From NCBI RefSeq assembly GCF_000517625.1, contig NZ_CP007057.1:124001-188000 (forward strand): a DNA stretch of 64,000 nt. Direction: 5' to 3'. Source of the stretch: Halostagnicola larsenii XH-48 (lineage in GTDB: Archaea; Halobacteriota; Halobacteria; Halobacteriales; Natrialbaceae). Positions 17,950 through 27,322 of the stretch are shown here, piece after piece. Below the pieces are notes generated by a model. The model saw only the letters and a list, made by a program, of their open reading frames with translations, made no database searches and was not told where the DNA came from. Position numbers and translations under genes: made by a program. Positions within the stretch are counted from its first letter, which is position 1; every line of letters starts with the position of its first letter.

Positions 17950-19535
17950 ATGTGTATTTCGCCTTACAGTTGTATACTTTCTTCGATGTCGACCGAACTC
18001 TGTTATCAAGATTACCGTGATTTCCCATGAAATCGATTCGTCCGGGGTCATCGCCAAGGACACGGATAACGGCCCCGATTCGTCGGGTTCGTCGCAACCG
18101 CGAACTAGAATCTCGTCAACCGCCTCGGTTTCGGTAATCGGCGTCGCCTGGTCCGACGACGTTCGAAGCCCGTTGATCGTTACGGTTCCAGTGTCTACGA
18201 ACGCGAATGCAGGCGCTTTCGCCGTTCGAATCGTAATGTCCCGAAGCGTCACGTCTCGATGGACTTGCAGACAAGTCCATGTCGCTGCTCGTAGTTATCG
18301 GCCATGGCAGGCGGGTGAGTGTTCGGGTCGATTGGGCGCGTAGCGTCGATATCGATATTCGAGAAAGTAATCCCCTCGAATCGCTGTTCAGGGAGACCGG
18401 CGAGGAATCCAGCACTCTCGACGTTTCGAGCGCTGATATTGGAGAAGTGGACATTTTGGATCACCGGCGTTCCCTCGCCGATAGGACTCGATTCGCTATC
18501 GATATCCAAGTAGTAGCCATTGATTGTAAACGGAGACGGAGTGCGGCGAATGACGATGCTGTCGAACCGCAGTTCCTCTACGGCACCGCCGCGATCTCGC
18601 GCTGTTTTAATAAGGATTCCACGGTCAGTATCCGTGAAAGTACAGTTCGAAACGGTCACATCTCGAATGTCACCGGACATTTCGCTCCCGATTGCGACGC
18701 CGTCGTGACCGGACGTGACGGTACTTCGTAACCGTGATCGCGGACGTGAGTCGACCGACATCGTGTCCCTCGGCGTTCTTCCCGGATTTGATGCAGATGG
18801 CGTCGTTGCCAGCATGGACGTACGTGTCGCTGATGCGGACGTGCTGTGCGGAGTTGATGTCGATCCCATCGCCGTTCGGTGCGCGGCGAGGATTCTCCAC
18901 GTTTACATTGTGAATCGTCACGTTGCCGAGTCGACGACGTGGGTGTTCCAGAACGGCGAGTTTTTCAGGGTAATTCTCGAGACAGAGACGTTCTCCGACC
19001 CGTATATCTGAAAGAGCGGCGGACGAAGGGTTAACCCGCTCACGTGGTCGGACTTGTTGTTTCGCTCGTGGAACTCAGCGATTCGTTCAACCAGACTGTC
19101 GGGTCGTTCGTCGGATAGATCATAGAGGTTCCACCAGTAGCCACCCTGACCGTAAATGGTTCCACGGCCGATAATCTCGACGTTCGTGACATCATGAACG
19201 AGAAGGCAGAGGTGAAACCCGACCTGTTTCTAGCCTCCCTATCGACCCTCGTACGTCGTAAACGCCTCGTAGTCATGAACGAACTTGATCGTTACACCAG
19301 CACGTATTTCGATGGACGTCTCACTGCCAACAGTCAGAGGCGCGGTCAGGTACTCTTCAGGAGTAATAAGAACTGTGCCACCCGTTTCCGCACAGCGATC
19401 GAGCACCGTTTGGAGTGTATCTGTATCGTCCGTTTTACCGTCATCGACTGCGCCGGTATCTCTCACATCGACGTACGTTACATTATCACTTATCGCCCGA
19501 ATTTCACAAAGTAGAGGAATATAGCTCGTGGACAC
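17950..19535 (-). pseudogene. Decayed GH28 (polygalacturonase-type) glycoside hydrolase
   Basis: Reading leftward from 19535, a pectin-lyase-fold protein can be followed through several frames. The N-terminal GAVDDGKTDDTDTLQTVLD is followed by YEGR, two TAG codons at or near positions where relatives have tryptophan, and GFHLCLLVHDVTNVEIIGRG in the same frame. A shift near 18925 leads to NGDGIDINSAQHVRISD and HAGNDAICIKSGKN (the catalytic aspartates), another near 18740 to SGHDGVAIGSEMSGDIRDV, another near 18252 to TLRDITIRTAKAPAFAFVDT, and a last near 18075 to VIRVLGDDPGRIDFMGNHGN. At least two nonsense codons and four frameshifts exclude function. GH28 enzymes hydrolyse galacturonan. The remnant shows an ancestral pectin capacity of this block. 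Confidence 0.88.
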
Positions 19536-19829
19536 GCGTTACGATCTACGTCTTTCGATGGGACCTCATTAGTATGGTTCGGGTTATACTCGAGGTAGAT
19601 AATGTCCCTCGTTAGGACTTCGACGAACACTGTGGTCCATAGCGGTACTGCTCTCACCAATCTCACCTATGGGATTGTCCAAGATCCCCAATGAATTCAT
19701 TGGTATAGGCTCAATCGGTCAGAATTACGCGGATACCAATTATGGTCGACTCTCGTTTCTATATAGTTATCCTAAATTAGTCACGTCGACTCGCCAATAA
19801 CACGTTCTGCGTCGGTGTTCGTTCTATTA

Positions 19830-20606
19830 TTAGTAATGCTGCATTTTAAGTTCGATAATATTAATAGTTTCCTGGAGTAGAGTAGAAAGTTCATTCTCAA
19901 TTCTATCCTCGGTGAATCTTGACGTAGGGCCTGCAACGGAGATAGCGACATTTTCAAACAGATCATCTTTAATGTCAATCGGCATAGCGATAGATTTCAC
20001 GCCTACTGATCGTTCTTCGTTTTCAATAGCGTATCCTCGAGAACGGATTTCCTTAATGTCTTTGAGAAGACTGTCAATATCTGAATGCGTCTGATCGGTA
20101 GCCTTCGGAAGGCCGTAGCGCTGCGCTATTTCCTTGATCTCCGCGTTTGATTTCTGGGATAGTAGAGCCTTCCCGACTGCAGTCCAGTGCATCTTCGTAT
20201 ACTCTCCAGTTGGTGGATTATCGGAGACGGCATCCCCAGATTCAGTGCGGTAAAGAAGTACCCGTTGGCCATCATCCTCGCAACCGATCGTCGCAACTGA
20301 TTGTGCTTTCTCTGCGAGTTTGTCTACTTCAACTCTTGACACTTGGTAAATGTTGGAAGTATGTCTTGCACACCCGCCATATTTTAAAAATCTAACACCA
20401 ATATAGTATTCATCACCCGATTTACTCAGAAACCCAACATCCTCGAGCGTCTTCATGTATACATATGCTGTACTTCTGGGTATATCCAACATCTCCATGA
20501 TGTGCCTAACAGTACAACCATTAGCTGCTTGCACTTCTTCGACGATCTCAAATGCGTTTTCGACAGCTTGGATTCGATTTTTTTGGGTATCTTCTTTCTT
20601 AGTCAT
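19830..20606 (-). CDS. IclR family transcriptional regulator
   Basis: The 258-residue protein has an N-terminal winged helix (AFEIVEEVQAANG through IPRSTAYVYMKTLEDVGFL, about residues 17-61) and a C-terminal effector-binding domain ending SVAGPTSRFTEDRI, the IclR signature. The segment YTKMHWTAVGKALLS is the usual ligand-domain loop. The coding DNA is visibly more AT-rich than neighbouring catabolic genes. It lies beside the GH28 relict, whose regulator it may have been. The effector is unknown, probably a sugar acid. Confidence 0.88.
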   Translation of the reverse strand: MTKKEDTQKNRIQAVENAFEIVEEVQAANGCTVRHIMEMLDIPRSTAYVYMKTLEDVGFLSKSGDEYYIGVRFLKYGGCARHTSNIYQVSRVEVDKLAEKAQSVATIGCEDDGQRVLLYRTESGDAVSDNPPTGEYTKMHWTAVGKALLSQKSNAEIKEIAQRYGLPKATDQTHSDIDSLLKDIKEIRSRGYAIENEERSVGVKSIAMPIDIKDDLFENVAISVAGPTSRFTEDRIENELSTLLQETINIIELKMQHY

Positions 20607-21296
20607 TGATATTATAGAGTGTCAATTCATCAATAGCGGCACATCACGTTTTCATCAACAGTGATTCTTTTATACATCTTTCGAAGTCAACAGCCACCAT
20701 GATTGGTATCTTATAGATAGTCAATATCCATTAAACTCTAGCATCTATAGCACTATCTATTTAGCGACTCTATCTAGTTTAACAGTTAGTCAATATTTAC
20801 TTATGTATGATATGTTTGCTGAATATGTGTTATAAAAATGGGAGTATTATACAAGATTATCTCTGATGCTTGTTCGTCTACACCCATAATCTATGTAAGC
20901 GAGCACCTCGTACCCTGAGTTCTGAAATCATATTTTAGTTAGGATTCGATCAACGAAGTTAGGTTGTGTATTCACCTAACCTATAGAAATGGGCAGATAG
21001 CCGCAGATATTAATGACAAACGCGATTTCGGAAGAATTGCATTTCTTAGTTATATGATACAGGGTCGTAGCGATTGGATCGGTTCCTCGTCGTCTGAAGA
21101 CTGTGACATCGAAAGTCATCTGCAAGTATTATATTTTGTATAATATACGAGACTGCCCACCATCCATATTGATAGATATATTATTAATACCGGTACGAGA
21201 CAGATGCAAAGTCTATTTTAGAATACAAAGACCTCTACTGAGGTTGCGAATCATTGATTCACTAACCGTTGGCGAGTTTAATTTGATAAAATTATC
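20607..21296. other. 690-base AT-rich intergenic region
   Basis: Strongly AT-rich sequence separates the IclR start from the integrase fragment. The first 30 bases upstream of the IclR ATG contain tataata on the minus strand (about 15 bases before the start). No gene, RNA or clean repeat was recognised. Confidence 0.5.
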
Positions 21297-21545
21297 GTGG
21301 ATCTCGCCCACGAGGGTACGATCGATGTCTCTCGCAAGATCGCCTATCACGATCGGGCAATCGTGGTCCTGCTCGCTGACGCCGGCGTTCGTGGCGCTGA
21401 ACTGTTCCGGGATCCGCGCGACGACGCCCGCAACGGCGTGACCTGGGGCGATGTCGACCTCGAGAACCGTTCTCTCGAGGTGTTCGGAAAATCCCGCCAG
21501 TACGAACGCGTTGGGCTTTCGTCAGCCGCTCGAGAAGCGCTCGAG
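21297..21545 (+). pseudogene. Tyrosine recombinase (integrase) fragment
   Basis: About 80 residues match the start of the catalytic domain of XerC/D-like integrases: DRAIVVLLADAGVRGAELF, with the first catalytic arginine in VRGAEL, then VTWGDVDLENRSLEVFGKS. The rest, including the HxxR box and catalytic tyrosine, is missing. The match dissolves near 21545 where a phosphoenolpyruvate synthase fragment begins on the other strand. It marks an old integration or recombination event. Confidence 0.75.
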
Positions 21546-21748
21546 TCGTCGGTGTCGACATCGACGCCGTCGAAGAGTTCGTCGTCGATGTCGGCGTTTT
21601 CGATAAACGATCTGTAGGTACCTGCCGTGACGACGAATCCCGGTGGGTCCGGCAAGCCCGCCCCCGTGAGGTCACCGAGAGAAGCACCTTTGCCGCCGAC
21701 CGTCTCGAGGTCGTCGGCGTTGATCTCGTCTAGCCGGAGTATAGCCAT
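21540..21748 (-). pseudogene. Phosphoenolpyruvate synthase N-terminal fragment
   Basis: From ATG 21748 leftward the first 65 or so residues are those of haloarchaeal PpsA: MAILRLDEINADDLETVGGK, then GASLGDLTGAGLPDPPGFVV and TAGTYRSFIENADIDDELFD. Similarity stops after VDTDDSSASRAAD, where the sequence runs into the integrase fragment on the opposite strand. A full enzyme is about 750-800 residues, so this is a truncated 5' copy. The functional gene is presumably elsewhere in the genome. Confidence 0.85.
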
Positions 21749-22688
21749 CTATACAGAGTACTCCACTTCTGTATTACGGATTTCGACTTCTGTGTACACC
21801 GCTTCAAACGGAAGTTCGATCGATCTACACAAACCGCCGAGATTTGTTTGCGACGTTCAAACGAGATTCTCGGGTAGCTGGGACGACGCCGAGAAGATAT
21901 ACGGTTGTATGGGTGTAAAAGATATGCCGCGAATCTGGATCGTTTTGGCAGACGAAGATCAGACCACCGGAAGCGGTGGAGGAGGCTCGTAAGCGTATTA
22001 GCCGGCTAGACTGAAACTGCCAACAAATTGAACCCGATGGGACGATTCGGTGATGGATTTGTCTCAGCGTGTTACACACCAGTAGAAGGCGGGTTACGAG
22101 CTAGTACGAGAAACAATCATAGGGACGATTCTGCGAAGCTACTGTTCGAACCTTGCAAACACATCTGTAATCAGTCGCTTGACCCAGGCGATCCACGAAT
22201 CGGACGGCTCGAACGAAACGTGATGAAGCAGCCAGATGAGACAATGTGTTTTGGTACCTGATCGGGGACGACCCGCGTGAATGCCACGTCCGTCCGGTTC
22301 CATGAGAATCCGGGCGCAGTGATCCATCGAGACCGTAGAACGGAACGATAGTTCTCGGTCAGAGTTAGTGAACCTTTGAGACGCTCCAAAATGTGAACGT
22401 CCATTCGTACTTGTCGATAGGCTTGCCACTAGTGATCGGTACGCTCATTGCACTGATGGAGTTCAAGGGTCATCCGACGTCTTCATTTGGCTACAAGAGA
22501 CGGTAAGGCGGAATTCCGCGTCACCTTATCTCAGGCAAGTCGTCGACATTCCACAGTGTGCAGTTGTTTGACTGTTGCAAACACGTGGGGAACGAACGAA
22601 CACCTACGAGCGACGGATTCTCGCCGCAATGGCCACGAAGCGGCACGTTGGAGGAAGTTTTTAGTAGTCTCTCTTCAAATCGGATGCC
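21749..22688. other. 940-base region without a recognisable gene
   Basis: Several short open frames occur on both strands but none resembles a known family, and they look like decayed DNA next to the integration scar. The last 35 bases hold a possible promoter (gtttttagta at 22658-22667) for the oxidoreductase gene at 22689. Confidence 0.45.
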
Positions 22689-23756
22689 ATGAAGTTAGGT
22701 ATCATCGGCTGTGGAACTATCGCACAGATTATGCATATCCCGAATGTCGTCGAAATTCCGGATGCAACGCTTGCTGCAATGTGCGATCCCGCTGAGAACG
22801 TCATTAAGTCGCTCGGAAACCGATACAACGTCCCACCGGAGCAACGGTACACTGACCCGAGCCAACTGATTGAAGAACGTGCGGACGACCTCGACGGAGT
22901 CATCGTTACTACGCCGATGCAAACCCACGCTGACATCGTCGAAATGGCGCTTGCAGCTGAATTAGACACCCTCGTCGAAAAGCCGCTAGCTGTCACGCCG
23001 GCTGACGCCTACAGGCTGGTCGAGGCCGCAGAACAAAGCGATGTGACGGCAATGGTCGCGTACAATCGCCGATTCGAACTAGCGTATGAGCGATTGGTCG
23101 ACGAACTCACCGACATCGATCATGTAGACAGTGTCACGGCCTACGCTGTCGATGCTGATTTCTCGAAATCACTCCCGGATATCTACGATCTTGTCGAACC
23201 GGAACTTGGCGCAGACTTCATCGAACGGAGTAACGAACGTCGGCGCGAACAATCGAAGCAGGCCGTCAATACTACCGACGATGAACTCGCCGCAGCGTAC
23301 GATTTTCAACTCGAGCACGTCTGTCACGATATCAATGCGCTTCGCGGGTTATTTGGCGATATCGTCTCGATCGACCACGTCGACTTCGTCCGGGACGGGT
23401 ATTTCGGCACTGCCCACCTCACGTTCGAAGGCGGCGAACGATGCGTACTCCAGACGGGTGATTCCGAACGGCACTGGCACGAGCAGTTCCTGCGCATCGA
23501 CACGCCAGAACAGATGCTCCAGCTCGAGTTCGATCACCCGTTCGTCAAGTACAACTCAGCAACCCTCTCCATCCGGAAGGGAAGGACAGAAACGATCGAT
23601 TCTCGATTCAGTCCCACTCGCGAGGAAAGTTTCAAACGGGAGTTAGAGCAATTTATGGCATGCGTTCGCGGTGAAGGAGAGATACAAACGCCGTTCACTG
23701 ATGCGCGAGATGATATCGAGTTGATTGCCTCGCTTTTCACGAAATCTCAGGAGTAA
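22689..23756 (+). CDS. Gfo/Idh/MocA family oxidoreductase (subfamily with SFIE/DFIE insert)
   Basis: The 355-residue protein begins MKLGIIGCGTIAQIMHIPN, a Rossmann fold at the very N-terminus, with catalytic VEKP at residues 97-100. The C-terminal catalytic region is LEHVCHDINALRGLFG instead of the usual GxHxxD pattern, and an insert rich in charge (DFIERSNERRREQSKQAV) precedes it. The product at 42489 shares both features, so the two form a distinct paralogous pair. It converges with the HpcH/HpaI aldolase gene. It likely acts on a sugar or sugar acid; the substrate is unknown. Confidence 0.87.
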   Translation: MKLGIIGCGTIAQIMHIPNVVEIPDATLAAMCDPAENVIKSLGNRYNVPPEQRYTDPSQLIEERADDLDGVIVTTPMQTHADIVEMALAAELDTLVEKPLAVTPADAYRLVEAAEQSDVTAMVAYNRRFELAYERLVDELTDIDHVDSVTAYAVDADFSKSLPDIYDLVEPELGADFIERSNERRREQSKQAVNTTDDELAAAYDFQLEHVCHDINALRGLFGDIVSIDHVDFVRDGYFGTAHLTFEGGERCVLQTGDSERHWHEQFLRIDTPEQMLQLEFDHPFVKYNSATLSIRKGRTETIDSRFSPTREESFKRELEQFMACVRGEGEIQTPFTDARDDIELIASLFTKSQE

Positions 23757-23792
23757 CGATCTTAGAGCAGAAATACGGCAAAATAGTGGATA

Positions 23793-24590
23793 TCAATCCT
23801 CGGTCATCGAAGTCGCCGTATGCTGTGATATCGTTTTTTCGTAGCGTTCTCGAATTCGCTCATTGGCAGCCGACAGGTGACTCGTATCTTTCCCGACAAT
23901 CAAGAAATCGAAATCCTGCTTAACGCGGGTTTCGATATCGGTCGGATCAACGACGAGCGTTCCGACCGGGATGTCGGCGGCAGCCCCGGCACGGACAACG
24001 CGTTCAATCGCAGCGTCGAAACGGTCGTTGTCCCACTCTCCGAAAATTCCGAGGTTCGCGGAGAGATCGGCCGGCCCAACGAAAACAGCGTCGATACCGT
24101 CGACTGCAGCGATCTCTCGAGCGTTATCGAGGCCTGTCTGCGTCTCAATTTGGACGACCGTGGTAATCGAGTCATTAGCGTTTTTAAAGTATTGTTCAAA
24201 ATCATCACCGTATGTGGAGGCACGGCCCGACGCGACACCGCGAATACCATCAGGCGGGTAGGTAACCGCCTGAACGATGTCTCGAGCTTCATCGGCCGTT
24301 TCGATCCGTGGGACCATTATTCCGGCAATTCCGATATCCAGAACACGCTTGATCCTAACGGGGTCGTCCGACGGTACTCGAACGATCGTTTTTGTTGCAC
24401 CTTCGGCTGCATCGACGCCACGAGACATATTTTCGACCGTTTCCAGATTCACCGTTGTATGTTCGGTGTCAATGAGAACGAAATCGAAACCGTGTGTTGC
24501 TGTTACTTCGGCGACGGTAGGATGTCCGATTGAGAGCCACGCACCGACGAGATTTGGTTCGGTTTGGAATTTGTGTTTAAGTTTTGTCAT
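23793..24590 (-). CDS. HpcH/HpaI family class II aldolase (2-keto-3-deoxyglucarate aldolase-like)
   Basis: This 265-residue TIM barrel has FVLIDTEHTTVNLETV near the N-terminus (catalytic histidine), the metal-binding glutamate in VVQIETQTGLDN, and VFVGPADLSANLG with the second metal ligand. The family cleaves 2-keto acids to pyruvate or oxaloacetate plus an aldehyde; GarL and YfaU members act on 2-keto-3-deoxy-glucarate and -rhamnonate. In this block it offers a second exit for a dehydrated sugar acid, parallel to the DapA-family enzyme at 16423. It converges with the oxidoreductase at 22689. Confidence 0.87.
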   Translation of the reverse strand: MTKLKHKFQTEPNLVGAWLSIGHPTVAEVTATHGFDFVLIDTEHTTVNLETVENMSRGVDAAEGATKTIVRVPSDDPVRIKRVLDIGIAGIMVPRIETADEARDIVQAVTYPPDGIRGVASGRASTYGDDFEQYFKNANDSITTVVQIETQTGLDNAREIAAVDGIDAVFVGPADLSANLGIFGEWDNDRFDAAIERVVRAGAAADIPVGTLVVDPTDIETRVKQDFDFLIVGKDTSHLSAANERIRERYEKTISQHTATSMTED

Positions 24591-24857
24591 GGTTCGATCA
24601 TAGCGTATCGCTCTCCGGCGCAGCCAATGGTTCTCTCACCATTGACGCGACCCGAGACCGTATGCGTATCCAGCGTAATCCTGATTTTGTGTATTAGGCA
24701 TAAATACTTAACCCCGTATCGAACCGGTTCTGCTGATAACGTGGAGACCGGAAATTGAGCCAAAATGCGGGTGTATACGGGCCTGCGTGTGGCCGGCGAC
24801 AGTCGTATGGTAGCATACCATAGATAGTCGTGTATACCGCACTGATGTTTTCGAACA

Positions 24858-24867
24858 CCATGTGGGA
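24858..24867. promoter_or_regulatory. Possible IclR operator half, upstream of the sugar ABC operon
   Basis: The decamer ccatgtggga is identical to the core of the motif at 31111 and 32170. Its right flank differs (tcgag instead of ntcaaaca), and it lies about 90 bases upstream of the TATA box, where an activator could bind. A chance match is possible. Confidence 0.3.
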
Positions 24868-24954
24868 TCGAGCAATATCGTCAATTTCGAGCCGCGTTCG
24901 TAGTTACTGTTCTCTAGAGATGAAAATATACAAGCGACATCATTAACCGCATGA

Positions 24955-24962
24955 TTTATATT
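24955..24962 (+). promoter_or_regulatory. TATA box of the CUT1 sugar ABC operon
   Basis: The sequence tttatatt lies 24-31 bases before ATG 24986, consistent with a leaderless or very short-leader transcript for the four-gene importer operon. Confidence 0.5.
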
Positions 24963-24985
24963 GAGGGACGATACACATTGGACAT

Positions 24986-26353
24986 ATGCCAACTAATGGC
25001 AGGGCGCACAAAAGAAGCGACAGTACTGAGCAGAGCCTGAGGACGCAAGTCACCGATCGAAGCTCGCGTCGTCGATTCCTCACCGGGGTTGCCGGTGCGA
25101 CTGCGACCGGGTTAGCTGGCTGTCTCGGTGGGAGTAACGGCAGCGGTGCAGACGTCAACATCATCGCCGTCTCGGGAGAGGGGGAACTCGTACAGGAACT
25201 GATTAACGACTACGTCGAAGAAGAGACAGACCTCTCGATCGACGTCACGATTTTCCCGTACGCGAACCTCTACGAGCGAGTAAGCAGTGTTCTGACGACT
25301 GGTGGAACGGGGTACGATGCGATTCTGATGGACGATACCTGGTTTCCCCAGTTCGCGACCTACCTGGATCCGCTCGAGCAATGGCTCCCGGACGGACTCC
25401 CGGAGGACCAGCTCATCGACACGACGGTCGACATCACGACGTGGCCGACACCTGGGGCCCCGGCGGTTCCGTCCGCCGAAGGAATGGATGAAACGATTCG
25501 CGGGCAAGTCGTCGTGGGGAACGCGCAGATGTTCGTCTACAATACCTCGTACTACGAGGAGGTCGGTGAAGAAGAGCCGGAAACGTGGGACGACGTGTTA
25601 CGGGCCGGACAGAGTATCGACGACGAAGTTGACGACGCAAACGGGTACGTGATCCGCGGTCAGCGCGGCAACCCGGCTAACACGAACTTCATGAGTATTG
25701 GATGGTCAAACCTCGGGGACATGTTCAACGACGACTGGGAGTACCAGTGGAATACCAGCGAGGGAGAAGACGTAGTTAGTTTCTTCGTCGATGACTTGCG
25801 GTCGATCTCACCCGATGGGGTCGGCTCGTTCAACAGCGATCAGGTCCTGAACCGAATCGGGGACGGATCCGCTGCGCAGGGAATGGCGTGGCCGGCCGCA
25901 GCGTCGACGTTGCTTGACGACGACACCGAAGAAGCGGATAATCTAGAATTCATCCCGATCCCGGAGGGTGATGAGCAACAGGCTCCGATGCAGGGCAACT
26001 GGCTGCTTGGGATCAACTCCAATATCTCCGATGAACGAAAGGAAGACACCGGCGCGGTAATCCAATCCATTATCTCCAAGGAAGCGCAGAACCGCTACGT
26101 GGAGCTCGGCGGTGTCCCCTTCCGTAACGATACGTTCGAAGACAACATGGATGCACAACCGTGGTTCGAGGCATTGTACGAAAGCCTGCAAAACGCCAAA
26201 CCGCGACCCCGAACTCCCCTTTGGAACGAGATCGACGTGACGCAGGGTGAATACCTCAACAGCGCACTGACCGGTGATATGAGCCCTGCAGATGTCGTAA
26301 ACGAAACCGGAAACGAGGTCGAATCTATCCTCGAGAACGCAGGGTACTACTAG
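24986..26353 (+). CDS. Sugar ABC transporter substrate-binding lipoprotein (family 1)
   Basis: The 455-residue protein has a Tat lipoprotein signal: a hydrophilic N-region, RRRFLTGVAGATATG at residues 28-42 and lipobox AGC with Cys46. The mature part is an MBP-like two-lobe binder (YDAILMDDTWFPQFATYL, GQVVVGNAQMFVYNTSYY, EEPETWDDVL). It would be lipid-anchored outside the cell and feed the MalF/MalG-type permeases that follow at 22-base spacing. Ligands of this family are mono- and oligosaccharides, polyols and cyclitols; the specific one is not readable. Confidence 0.92.
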   Translation: MPTNGRAHKRSDSTEQSLRTQVTDRSSRRRFLTGVAGATATGLAGCLGGSNGSGADVNIIAVSGEGELVQELINDYVEEETDLSIDVTIFPYANLYERVSSVLTTGGTGYDAILMDDTWFPQFATYLDPLEQWLPDGLPEDQLIDTTVDITTWPTPGAPAVPSAEGMDETIRGQVVVGNAQMFVYNTSYYEEVGEEEPETWDDVLRAGQSIDDEVDDANGYVIRGQRGNPANTNFMSIGWSNLGDMFNDDWEYQWNTSEGEDVVSFFVDDLRSISPDGVGSFNSDQVLNRIGDGSAAQGMAWPAAASTLLDDDTEEADNLEFIPIPEGDEQQAPMQGNWLLGINSNISDERKEDTGAVIQSIISKEAQNRYVELGGVPFRNDTFEDNMDAQPWFEALYESLQNAKPRPRTPLWNEIDVTQGEYLNSALTGDMSPADVVNETGNEVESILENAGYY

Positions 26354-26375
26354 ATGATGCAAACGGGATCAAACA

Positions 26376-27320
26376 ATGGCAACTGAAACAGGAACAGACG
26401 TGCACTCGACGGCCGATCTCGATGAGCAACTGGGTACGGAGAAGTCGACCCGAGAGCGGATGCTCCTCTGGATCGACGAGCGCCTGAAGTGGCTCATGAC
26501 CCTTCCAGCCGTAATTCTTCTCTTTGCTCTGACGTTTTACCCACTTCTCCGTGCACTCCAAATGTCGACACAGCAGTACATGCCCGGCGGACGGACGGTT
26601 TACGTCGGCATCGAGAACTACGCTAATCTACTGGACAACGGTGCGTTCATCGACTCCCTCATAGTGACCGGCAAGTTCATCGGGCTGGCAGTCGGCCTCG
26701 AGTTCATTCTCGGTTTCGGAATCGCGCTCGTGTTGAACAAAAAGATCAAGATGCGCGGACTGTGGCAGACGCTTATCTTGATCCCGATGATCCTCTCACC
26801 GACGGTTATCGGATTGATCTGGCGGCTCATGTACACGCCCGATGGTCTGCTCGATTTCATGGCGGCGCCCTTTATCGGGAGCAACGTCGGCTGGATCAGC
26901 AGCCCAGACGTTGCGTTATACGCCATCGTCATGACTGATGTCTGGCAGTGGACGCCGCTGGTCGTACTGGTCATCTTCGCGGGCCTTCAATCCGTTCCGG
27001 GCGACATTCAAGAAGCTGCGATCATGGACGGAGCACCACGCTGGCGTCGATTCATCGACATTGTGTTCCCCTATTTGAAGTCGCTTATCGTCTTGGTGCT
27101 GATTATTCGCGTTGTCGACGCACTACGCGTGTTCGCGAAGGTGTACATCCTAACCCGCGGAGGGCCGGCGAATGCGACGAACGTGATCAGCATGGAAATG
27201 TACCGGACGGCGTTTCGGTTTAACAACTTCGGCCAGGCGTCGGCGATGGCAATAACGCTGCTGGTCGTCGTGCTCATACTGGCGATGAGCTTCGTCAAAA
27301 TCGCCGATATCAAATTCTGA
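26376..27320 (+). CDS. Sugar ABC transporter permease, MalF/UgpA type
   Basis: The 314-residue protein has six predicted helices after a polar N-terminus of about 40 residues. The coupling loop to the ATPase is VPGDIQEAAIMDGAPRWRRF (the EAA motif). It ends 2 bases before the next permease start. With that protein it forms the pore of a CUT1 importer. Confidence 0.93.
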   Translation: MATETGTDVHSTADLDEQLGTEKSTRERMLLWIDERLKWLMTLPAVILLFALTFYPLLRALQMSTQQYMPGGRTVYVGIENYANLLDNGAFIDSLIVTGKFIGLAVGLEFILGFGIALVLNKKIKMRGLWQTLILIPMILSPTVIGLIWRLMYTPDGLLDFMAAPFIGSNVGWISSPDVALYAIVMTDVWQWTPLVVLVIFAGLQSVPGDIQEAAIMDGAPRWRRFIDIVFPYLKSLIVLVLIIRVVDALRVFAKVYILTRGGPANATNVISMEMYRTAFRFNNFGQASAMAITLLVVVLILAMSFVKIADIKF

Positions 27321-27322
27321 CC

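Larger units (their letters stand above)
24591..24985. other. Divergent intergenic region before the sugar ABC operon
   Basis: These 395 bases lie between the divergent aldolase and the sugar-binding lipoprotein gene and should hold both promoters. A TATA-like tttatatt at 24955-24962 stands 24-31 bases before ATG 24986. The decamer ccatgtggga at 24858-24867 repeats a motif that overlaps the starts of the genes at 31114 and 32173. Confidence 0.5.
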
